From assembly GCA_947247005.1 (NCBI GenBank), contig OX365947.1, positions 39,388,760 to 39,452,759 of the forward strand: a stretch of DNA of 64,000 nucleotides, written 5' to 3'. Below the pieces are notes generated by a model. That model saw only the letters and a list, made by a program, of their open reading frames with translations, was not told where the DNA came from and did no database searches. The first letter of the stretch is position 1; each line of letters starts with the position of its first letter. Source of the DNA: Spisula solida (Eukaryota > Mollusca > Bivalvia > Venerida > Mactridae). Of this stretch, positions 43,876-54,240 are shown piece by piece. Made by a program: the position numbers and the translations under genes.

Positions 43876-44187
43876 TGTGATCAGATGAAATCTCGAAGAC
43901 AGGGACAAACTAGGAGCCTACTTTTAGTGTGATCAGATGAAATCTCGAAGACAGGGACAAACTAGGAGCCTACTTTTAGTGTGATCAGATGAAATCTCGA
44001 AGACAGGGACAAACTAGGAGCTTACTTTTAGTGTGATCAGATGAAATCTCGAAGACAATGATAAACTATAGGAGCTTACTTTTAGTAGGATCAGATGAAA
44101 TCTCTAAGACAGTGATAAGCTAGGAGCTTACTTTTAGTACAATCAGATGAAATCTTGAAGACAGTGATAAACTAGGACCTTATTTTA
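43853..44187 (+). repeat. 52-bp minisatellite spanning the TRPM stop codon
   Basis: Units start in the coding end (gataaact.ggagc.tacttt, TAG) and continue tgtgatcagatgaaatctcg, aagacag. Copies of tacttttag lie at 43867, 43919, 43971, 44023, 44077 and 44129, with a broken seventh at about 44181. Only the first is translated; the rest is 3'UTR. Confidence 0.95.
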
Positions 44188-45029
44188 AAGGACTAAGGTT
44201 TCTCATACACATAAATACTGTGATCTTCCATGTGAGAACAAATAACGGAACAAGATTCTTCAACACGTGTGTTAACAAATGCATGACAACACCAACTTTT
44301 ACGGCTTAAATTCTTTATTTCTTATGTCGTTTTGACTCAGTAACTATGGTAGTGTGATGAAAAAATCCACCACTCGCTGCCTTTGGGATCAACAATACTT
44401 AAACTCGTCACGAAATCAGTTTGTTAATCTTGCCAAAGGCTAGCTTAATAACCTTTGTTTTCTAGACTCGTTTAAGAAATGCTGATCTCAAAAGACAACT
44501 CATAACGGATCCTATGTATACGTACATGTACTGGGAAACTACAGTAATAAGATCACCATTTGGACTTCTAAAAACTGAGTATTTACTTAAATTGTCTAAA
44601 GAGTGACGGTGAATAAGAGGATAACGGTGGTACTCTTTTGAATTTTGACGTCTTAATTTTTAGGTGCCAGGTAGTCTATTAAAGTTAGGTTTCTTTGTAT
44701 ATGACTTGTATAATATCATATTTTACAACAAAAAGATAAGAAAATTGTAATTAATGTAGCTGTTTTTTTACTCCTTCAGTGTAAGAATGTTGGATATTAT
44801 GTATGCACTTGTTTGAAAAGATCACTGCAGTTTTGGTGCATATGTCTGTGAATAATGTTAGATAGATCTGAAATAACTTAGACTGAAAAGTGTTACATGT
44901 TGTTTTTGCTGCAACATGGATAGGGTGTTAAAAATTTTGTTCTCAAAATTTAAATTCATTCTTAATTTTATCTGAACTTAGTATGCAAGAGTACAGTTTT
45001 AATTTCATACTCTAATAGCCTCATTTAAC

Positions 45030-45150
45030 GTTAAAGGGGTTAGACTCAGCTTAAAAAATAATCACTACACTATTTAATATATAGGTTCGATAGATATATA
45101 TTAAATAGTGTAGTGATTATTTTTTAGCCGAGTCGAACGCCTTTGTTTTA
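45030..45150 (+). repeat. long inverted repeat
   Basis: A perfect inner 32-bp arm (taaaaaataatcactacact, atttaatatata) at 45052-45083 is inverted just after a short spacer. Imperfect outer arms (gact.agct) extend it to about 50 bp each side. Confidence 0.85.
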
Positions 45151-45244
45151 CACCAGAAAGATTAGAACAAATGACAGAACCTTCTGGAATTTAACCTGAA
45201 AGTTAACATTCTTTTGACGTCAGAAAAACAAACTATTGAAACTT

Positions 45245-45391
45245 TTTTTTTTTAAATGCTGAGCATATAATAGGCTTTATTTGCCAGTCAGCTGAAATAT
45301 GGCAGGCATATATGTGTGCTTCCACCCGGATTTGAACTCAGGTCGCCAGATTAGAGAACAAGCGCGCTAACCATTGAGCTACGGAGGCCAC
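45245..45391 (-). mobile_element. tRNA-derived SINE, copy 2
   Basis: The reverse strand reads ggcctccgtagctcaatggt, tagcgcgct (A box) and cctgagttcaaatccgggtg (B box), then a body with atatggcaggcat-type sequence, ending in an A-run ([12 protein letters not shown] the + strand). The tRNA part is well kept. Confidence 0.75.
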
Positions 45392-46674
45392 TTAAACATT
45401 GAGAACAAACTTTTTTCACACCCTGTAGCTAGTTTTAGCTTTACAGATGTTGATAGAAATTGTTCAACTTGCCTAGTGGGCAATAATTATTTTTATCTAT
45501 TTATTTATTACAATGATAGTTTCTTTAAGATTCCATTCTTCAAGATTTCAGTCTTTCAGAATCAATGACAATGAATTGCTCGTAAATTTAACAACATTGA
45601 ATGTAAAGTCTTAGCACATTGTTAGTGTTTAAAGTTTCTGTAAAATTGAATCATATAATGTATTACATTTTTCCTTGTCCTAATACCATCATTAAGTTAT
45701 GAATTATGTACGTTTTTCTAATTGAAACATGTACTTTATACTTTCTTCTGTGATTATTTTTATTGTGATATCATTCTACCAGATTTTATTCCACTTAGTT
45801 TTATTCATATTATAGAAAATATTTTTTCTAGACTTATACGAAAATATTGTATCAGTATTATTTAACTTAATCTTATTTAAAGGATACATAATTATATACT
45901 TCATTAATTTTAGTCATATGTCATAATTTTAGAATGATACTCTTAATTTAATTTAAGTCTTATTTTACTAATTATTAAAGACTGATACTCAGCTTATTAA
46001 ATTCGATTGCAAAATTAAATGGTAAACTCAGATTTCAATTTTGTCTTATTTGATGTACATTGTTTGTTATTTATGTTAATATGAACCACATTCCTATTCA
46101 CAGAAATTACACTATATTTTTATTTGTGCTTTTCACCCTATATGCCTCCGTTCACACATCTGGATATCCTCGCCATATGCTATCTACGCTTCTGTTGATC
46201 TGTACTTTGTTGGAAAATTTCTTCATCGGGTCAAAATTGGGTTATAAATTTTGCTTCTCCCTTTCGTAAGTTGTAGGGTGACTTTTTAGGGGGGGGGGGG
46301 GTTCTGGATCGTTTTTGGGCAACTTATGGCTGATTATTTACGGTACATGTATTTATTTTTGTGATATATTATTCTTAAGCCGTAGTGCCTTATATGTCAT
46401 GATTAACGTCTATTGAAGCCTTCAAATGGTATGGGTACATGTTGGTCATATTTCCATCGATCTCAAAAACATCCCTAGCCAAACCCTGTGAAGACTGTGA
46501 AGTTTATTGAATCGATGGAGAATGTTTCTTACACTGGAAACTCAAATTATAACTCTTGGAAGAAACGTTTATTACGTCATGTTAGAAGTTTAATCGGGTG
46601 AAGCCAATATACGGAAGATCTTCCATTTGTATGCAAAGTGCCCACAGGAAGTCTATTCACCAAATTATAATAAT

Positions 46675-46850
46675 AACGACTTTATTTTAAGAGGCAACAC
46701 AGTTGGGCAAGCCCAGTCTTCCCTGTGAGCCTCTATGGCAAAACATGTGAACAGAAATAGTATGACATAAACAATAAACAGTCAGAGGAATAACAACAAA
46801 ACATAACAATATTATAAGTAGATTTTTTCAAATAAACAATAGAAACATGC
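46675..46850 (-). mobile_element. 3' end of a non-LTR retroelement
   Basis: The reverse strand ends ttaaaataaagtcgttatta with a short ttat repeat tail, preceded by gcctctta and gggcttgcccaactgtgttg. That is typical of LINE/SINE 3' ends. Its 5' limit is unclear. Confidence 0.45.
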
Positions 46851-48354
46851 CTTCACCTATAGCTGGTGGGCACACTGCATATGAATACTGGATCTCTCCT
46901 ATATGCATTGCTGCTGTAATTATTGTAAATACTGACCGGAAATCGTCTGATTTTTACTGTATCGCCTGATTTTTACTGTTTATATAAATGTACAAATGTA
47001 GATACCGTGTACCTGTACAAATTTTTAACCATGTGCATGATTGAGAGAACAAAACGTTATGAAAATAAGGATGTGATCTTTGATGTTAGAAATCTATTAA
47101 TTACTGTAAATCACATTTCTTTTTGGGCATTAAATTTAGTGGATTTTTATTTAAAAAAAAAATTTTTATAAAAATGTTAAGTTAGTGGTGTCTTAAATTT
47201 TATATTATACATATATGCCATGTTTCGCAGACCCCTTTGCATGAGATTGGTGATGGAAATGCAGGAGATTTCATTAAAATGCAGGAGATTTTCTCTGCTG
47301 AAACTTTAGACTTAAAGTGTTGAAGTTTATATGCTGTTTTCACTTATCTTAATTTGATGACAATACCATGCATGCTTCATGTAGCAATTTAAACTAATAT
47401 TTGTCATCATTTTCATAATGTAAACAAAAAATGTCAGATTCCGGTTTGTCCATGAAATGTGTGAGATTTGATAAATTGGCCTCTGATCATGCAGGAGTAG
47501 AGTCTCAAATGCAGGAGACTCACACATGATGCAGGAGATTTGGCATGTATGATTATATACCATGGAAACAAGAACCATAAATCCATAATTAAGGGGTTGA
47601 TCATTCATTGAGATAAAATTTCAGGGTCAAGTTCTACCACAAAGTAAATGGAAATTTAACCCCATGAAAAATTATGATTTTACAGTAATTTTATATGATC
47701 TGACTATTACAGTGTGTTCTACCTTCATATTTATATGAGAGTATGTGTATAGATGATTGTTATATATTCTGTGGCTCATTAGGCATAATATTTATCATTC
47801 CTTGTACTATTTAATATGATACCTGATACAATGTGTCTTTCAAATTGTTATTATTGTATCTATAGTAATTGTATTTATTTTTTAAAGCATTCGAATAACA
47901 TGTATTATTGAATCTTTAACACTTTGTTGAGAATCAGGTCCATGTCAAACTAATGTCTTCTGGGGGTAAATAAAAAACCCTAAAATATGTTTGCCAGTCA
48001 CAGTATGCTGACTTGCTATTGGTCAGTTTAAATTAGGTGTTCAAAACCAACTAATTGCATGCTTGAATTTTTAGACTGATCTCTATACTCATTATGCTGC
48101 CTTGTGATTGGTCAGTTTGAAGCCTGTGTTCAAAACCAACCAATTGTGTGACATTTTAGACTGGACACCATACTCAGTAAGCTACCTTACTATTGGTCAG
48201 ACTGGACTCCATAATCACATTTTGACAATAGAACCAGATAAAATATGTGATAACTTTTTGTTTTTAGTCATTTTTATTAAAAAGAAACACGCTGAAAACA
48301 AAATCTTGCCAGGAACATCAGAATTGTTTATCGCTTTGATTTATGATGTGCTTT

Positions 48355-48900
48355 TTAGCTCACCTGTCACAAAGTGACAGAGTGAGCTTTTGTGATCACT
48401 CTTTGTCCGTCGTACGTCGTGCGTCGTCCGTCGTACGTCGTACGTCGTACGTCGTCCGTCGTCCGTCCGTCCGTCAACAATTGGCTTGTGTAGACACTAG
48501 AGGTCACAATTTTAGCCTAATCTTTATGAAACTTCACAATGATCATCTCAACAAAATCTAGGCCAAGTTCGATATTGGGTCATTTGGGGTCAAAAACTAG
48601 GTCACTAGGTCAAATCATAGAAAAACCTTGTGTAGTCACTATAAGTCACAATTTTGACTTAATCTTTATGACACTTGGTCACAATGATCATCTCAACAAA
48701 ATCTAGGTCAAGTTCGATAATGGGTCATCTGGGGTCAAAAACTAGGTCACTAGGTCAAAATCATATAAAAACCTTGTGTAGTCACTAGAGGTCACGATAT
48801 TGGCCTAATCTGTATGAAACTTGGTCACAATGATCATCTGAACAAAATCTAGGTCAAGTTCGACAGATGAGCGACCTAGAGCCCTTTGGGCCCTCTTGTT
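48355..48900 (+). mobile_element. pearl/Helentron-like element, family C, copy 3
   Basis: ttagctcacctgtcacaaag at the start, then a cgtcgtacgtcgtacg run in place of (tccg)n, three core copies, gacagatgagcg and agccctttgggccc, TCTTGTT at the end. Confidence 0.8.
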
Positions 48901-49520
48901 GATTTTCTAATCAGTAATGGAAAAACAATAAGTTTTACATTTTTTACAAATGTTTACACAATCTTTTATTAGGAAAATGGAAGAGTAATGACAGGCAAGA
49001 AGAAACTAAAATAATGTGACCAATGATGTGTATACATGTATCTTTTTAGATATTAAGCTCTTTTAAATTATGTCTATTGTATGGCAAATTGAGACTCAAT
49101 TATTGTTCCAAAAGGTCTCATAAGTTTATACTTTGTAAACTGCACTCTTCACTACAAATATGACAGTGTTTTCACGTCTGTGTAAGCATGCTAGTACAGT
49201 CAAGTTATGCTTATAAAACCTATTTAATTATTTTGAAATAACGCAAATTTTTGCAATTTTGAAAACTTGAAGTCTAAAGAATTAAGAACAAAAATGAACT
49301 GCTATTAAGACCGAATCGCTGTTAATACCACATGTTTGGTTGGTCTTAATATTGGAATTTTATCATCCCATTATCTAGTACATTCCTATACACGAGTATG
49401 TTTTGAAATTGATTAATGAAGTAAGGTCACTATAATTATGGAACAATATATTTGTCTAATTTTGCCATACAATAGCTACACATATTGACAAGCATAGTTT
49501 CATCAGCTCATAGTGGCTAC

Positions 49521-49686
49521 TATGAGGGTAGTCCCAGTAAATTGTGTACTTTGCTAATAAGTTTCTTTTGTGGCGTCACATGATCAGGATTTTTTGTTGT
49601 TACCTTATATTCAAACTTTATAGGAATTTTTGAATACATTTTGTGTAATAAGCAAAGTTCACAATTTACTGGGACAACCCTCGTAT
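49521..49686 (+). mobile_element. MITE
   Basis: tatgagggtagtcccagtaa, attgtgtactttgct is inverted as agcaaagttcacaatttact, gggacaaccctcgta. No frame. Confidence 0.75.
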
Positions 49687-50227
49687 GTTGTATTATCTTG
49701 TTAGTAATTTTATAAAAACATAAATTTTATATAGAACATTTATTATTTGTTATAAACTGTTATCTTTTCTAGTTGATTAAATTATTATATAATTTTATAT
49801 ATGAAATGTTGCATGTACATGTATGCTATATATTTGTTATTTTATAGAATCATTCATCTTCTATGCATGTTCTGTTTGTATCCTCACACATTCAATGAAA
49901 TCACAAATATATTTTATCACAATGAATTCTTGTTCTTTACTTATTATTTCACACCGACCATTACTTAGACATTGTGCCTGTAATTACCAGGATTTTGGTC
50001 TGAGTACAGGCTTACCAGCAATTCAGTTTAATTTGCAAGCAAATTTCACGAACATATTTTTTTAAATACATAGATAATAGCCGCTTTCCCAATGACTACA
50101 ATTATGTGGTACTATTAGAAGTACCAGGAACACCCATACAGTACAATACACATAAATAGTATGTCTACAAGTATACGGGCACTGTCAGCAGTACTAGGAA
50201 CACCCATATATGAGATATCACATAGAT

Positions 50228-51318
50228 TTTTCAAGATTCAAGATTTATTCAATGTTATGAGAGTCCTCCGGCCCAAAATACAATACAAAACATAAATGGG
50301 TAATGTGATATGATTAAATATATACCATGTTGCATATTATAATGGTTCAACTATCAATGTCAATCATCTTGCCATAATACATGTTCAATTCGTGTATAAT
50401 ATTTATGACAAATGTGGAAACAAACACGACAACATAACTATTATTAAATCAATACTGCAAGCAAACTGTTTTTTTCTAAATGCACATCTTAATTCCAACT
50501 TAATTATTTAAATGAATATGCCTGTTCATAATTACATAATGTATTAACTCAATTATGAATACTGTATGAACATTTAAACAAAACACACATCTAATGTTGC
50601 AAGGTATACAAAATTAGTATAATAAAAATTCCAAGTGGTAAATACTTATTATGTTTATGTAGTATTAGTATATTGTATAAATTTAATTCAAACGTCTGGA
50701 AATTAATACAATGTATATTACATTACGAGTGAGGCAAAAGATATCAAACTTACACTATTTCTAGCTACCTAGAGTATTTGTAATACTATCAACAAAATGC
50801 GGAAAGTGGCTCATATATTGTCACATTGTCTTTTCAATTCATAAGCATCCACTAGGTATCTAGCAACTGACATTATACTGTTCATGTTAGTATCAGACAT
50901 GATGTGAATAAATAATTGGATGTCTAGTACACCATTATACCACCTACTAAGAAAGTAAGTTTGTCTCACAAACTTGTACAACGGACACACTAATAGGAAG
51001 TGCATTTCATCCTCTACTATGGACAACCCTTGTTTTACACAATATGGACAGTATCTCAAGTATCTTGGTATTTTTTAAGTGACGCCCCCTTTCAATCATC
51101 AAATCATGTCCAGAACATCTGAAGTTAGACAAGAGTCTCTTATGCTTGTATGGTATATGTATTGTCAAGTAGGTTTCTGGGACTAGCACATTTTTATACA
51201 GCTTATAGAGTAATGCTTTTGGAGAGTCGATTATTTCACTATGAAGTGCGTGGTATGCGGCATCTTTAAGTCTGATTTTGAACGTCATCATAAATACACC
51301 AATTTCGTCTGTTAACAA
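50228..51318 (-). pseudogene. 5'-truncated, frameshifted LINE 3' end
   Basis: Two overlapping reverse frames (51007-51318 and 50811-51059) give the end of a non-LTR retrotransposon ORF2: RLLSNFRCSGHDLMIERGRH, then a zinc-knuckle-like CPYC..........HFLLVCPLY. They are out of frame with each other near 51060. About 580 bp of 3'UTR follow and end gaataaatcttgaatcttga. The reverse transcriptase and endonuclease parts are missing, so it is a dead copy. Confidence 0.75.
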
Positions 51319-51675
51319 TGCATATCAGAATCCATATTGGAAAAGTAAGTTTCACATGTGTTGCGCAGTTTGTTCTACCTGCAAAATCATGTTGCCTTAG
51401 CGAAATCATGTTGCCTTAGCATTATATAACACTGGCGTGGATATTGGTTCCTTTTCATTTGTGTCAATTTCGCCCAATATTTAATGCACTTTCCTATGCA
51501 GGTAACCGAGAGAGGAAATCTTCCACATTCGGATAAGGCGACCACGTTGGACACGTTGGAGCAAAGTTATAAGAACCAGAAACACCTATAGAGGTACCAT
51601 GCATAGATATAATATGACTACAAGTATATCAGCACAATTTCAAAAAGTCAAAGGGAGATAACACAATGATTAAGA

Positions 51676-51906
51676 TCAAAGGGAGACAAATCTGACTCCT
51701 GAACTGCAAAAAAACTTTGTCCAGTTTTCTATTGTTCTTTTGGTCAACTTTTCCGTATTTTAAATTGTCTCCCTTTGACCAATTCATCAGGTTTAAGGTC
51801 AAAGAGAGACAATTTAAAATACGGAAATGTTAACTAAGGAAACAATAGAATATTGGACAAAGTTTTTTTGCAGTTCATGAGTCAGATTTGTCACCCTTTG
51901 ACTTAA
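51676..51906 (+). mobile_element. foldback element, about 105-bp arms
   Basis: The left arm (aaagggagacaaatctgact, gaactgcaaaaaaactttgt, ctattgtt) is inverted in the right arm (gacaatttaaaatacggaaa, caatagaatattggacaaag). A third single arm lies at 53530-53636. Confidence 0.85.
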
Positions 51907-51944
51907 ACTAAGGGAGACAATTTCTACAGAAAAGTTCTGGTGCC

Positions 51945-53205
51945 CCTCTTCTTGTAGACATACAATGTACTATATCTATGTTGGGTACATGTACCTCTAC
52001 AGTGTCCATCTACTTGTAGACATACTATCTATATCTATGTTGGGTACATGTACCTCTACAGTGTCCCTCTACTTGAAGACATACTATATATATGTATAGT
52101 ACATGTACCTCTACAGTGTCTCTCTACTTGTAGACATACTATATCTATGTTGGGTACATGTACCCCTACAGTGCCCATCTACTTGTAGACATACTATATC
52201 TATGTTGGGTACATGTACCTCTACAGTGCCCATCTACTTGTAGACATACTATATCTATGTAGGTACATGTACCTCTACAGTGTCCCTCTACTTGTAGACA
52301 TACTATATCTATGTTGGGTACATGTACCCCTACAGTGCCCCTCTACTTGTAGACATACTATATCTATGTAGGTACATGTACCTCTACAGTGTCCCTCTAC
52401 TTGTAGACATACTATATCTATGTTGGGTACATGTACCTCTACAGTGCCCCTCTACTTGTAGACATACTATATCTATGTTGGGTACATGTACCTCTACAGT
52501 GCCCCTCTACTTGTAGACATACTATATCTATGTAGGTACATGTACCTCTACAGTGTCCCTCTACTTGTAGACATACTATATCTATGTTGGGTACATGTAC
52601 CTCTACAGTGTCCCTCTACTTGTAGACATACTATATCTATGTTGGGTACATGTACCTCTACAGTGCCCCTCTACTTGTAGACATGCTATATCTATGTTGG
52701 GTACATGTACCTCTACAGTGTCCCTCTACTTGTAGACATGCTATATCTATGTTGGGTACATGTACCTCTACAGTGTCCCTCTACTTGTAGACATGCTATA
52801 TCTATGTTGGGTACATGTACCTCTACAGTGCCCCTCTACTTGTAGACATGCTATATCTATGTTGGGTACATGTACCTCTACAGTGCCCCTCTACTTGTAG
52901 ACATACTATATCTATGTTGGGTACATGTACCTCTACAGTGCCCCTCTACTTGTAGACATACTATATCTATGTTGGGTACATGTACCTCTACAGTGTCCCT
53001 CTACTTGTAGACATACTATATCTATGTATAGTACATGTACCTCTACAGTGCCCCTCTACTTGTAGACATACTATATCTATGTTGGGTACATGTACCTCTA
53101 CAGTGTCTCTCTACTTGAAGACATACTATATCTATGTATAGTACATGTACCTCTACAGTGCCCCTCTACTTGTAGACATACTATATCTATGTATGGTGCC
53201 TCCAC
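51945..53205 (+). repeat. 53-55-bp minisatellite, about 23 copies
   Basis: Units of ctctacttgtagacatacta, tatctatgttgggtacatgt and acctctacagtgtcc. Variants: gcccc/gtccc, gttggg/gtagg/gtatag. Each unit holds the palindrome gtacatgtac. The short frames across it are artefacts. Confidence 0.96.
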
Positions 53206-53529
53206 AGTACCCCTGGTACTTCTGTGCTCCTTTTCTTTTAGACATACTGTATCTATGTACTGTACCTCTATGGGTTCTTTTGATACAAGTACAACTTCCA
53301 GTATCCTGATCTACTTGTCGACATGTGATATACATATGGTACTGCATTAGTGCTCCCTGATGCTTCTAGCAGTGTGCATATACTTGTAGACAGGTGATAT
53401 ACATATGGTACTGCTTTAGTGCCGTCTGATGCTTCTAGCAGTGTGCATAATTATGTGTTTGGTACTGGTATTGGTGCTGCTGGTGCGTCTAATGTGTCTT
53501 TGGTTTTAGATTGTCTCATTTAGATCGGT

Positions 53530-53636
53530 TGAAGTCAAAGGGAGACAATTCCACTCAGAACTGCAAAGAAAGTTAGTCCAGTTTTTCTATTGTTACTTTG
53601 GTCAACTTTTCTGCATTTAACATAGTCTCCCTTAGA
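53530..53636 (+). mobile_element. solo arm of the foldback element
   Basis: gtcaaagggagacaatt, cagaactgcaaagaaagtta, gtccagtttttctattgtta, tttggtcaacttttc matches the left arm of 51676-51780 in the same direction. Confidence 0.8.
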
Positions 53637-54234
53637 TAGGACACGTAACGTTATATGTGAAATGGTCAGTGCATTGTTAGGAAATAAATAGATGTTACTT
53701 TGTATAAAATAGGTGTTCTATTACTTATTGTGCACATTTTAATAGCCCCAGTGACTGTTAACTAATGGCAAAAGATCAGGATCATATCTGATAATCTCTG
53801 CATTATATAAAACTTACTTCCATGCAGGACAATGGGAATAGTATACCCAGAGATTAACTTTCACATCCTTTTTATTGTCTTATACAATGCACGCAAGTGG
53901 AAAATTGGTTGCAATTCTGATTCCTCTTTAGGGAAACCCCTTACACAGGGGGAGGAAAAATAAGGGATTCAGTAATATATTTGGAAATCTGATGCATGCA
54001 TCAAAATCCATTAGAACGGACAATGGTAGATGTTTCAAAATGTGTCTCCGTTCATAGTGGTAGATGCGTCAGCATCCAAAGGTGTCTCCATGAAGGCAAC
54101 TGTTTGACTACATCAAATTCCGATTTATATTGAGAGTGCTTCCTCTTGGGTGTTTGACTGAACAGGAAAGTCATTATACATATGTGTATAATCACAACAG
54201 AAAACAGAACTCATTTTTACATAAAACTATAATG

Positions 54235-54240
54235 TTTATT
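54235..54240 (-). terminator. candidate poly(A) signal of the TALE gene
   Basis: The reverse strand reads AATAAA, followed about 25-30 bases on by a GT-rich run (ttctgttttctgttgtg). No pearl-like element or large array lies between here and the stop codon, in contrast to the region below. The implied 3'UTR would be 4.6 kb. Confidence 0.3.

Larger units (their letters stand above)
44188..48354. other. TRPM 3' flank
   Basis: AT-rich. A large hairpin is at 45030-45150, a SINE at 45245, a retroelement tail at 46675, a G run at 46289-46301, and an atgcaggagatt repeat at 47260-47545. At 47990-48200 are three copies of about 75 bp with attggtcagttt and caaaaccaac. I could not assign the TRPM poly(A) site. 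Confidence 0.5.

Noticed and set aside
52322..53350. Repeat-peptide frames (YSAPLLVDILYLC)
   Set aside because: They arise from the 55-bp minisatellite in several frames.
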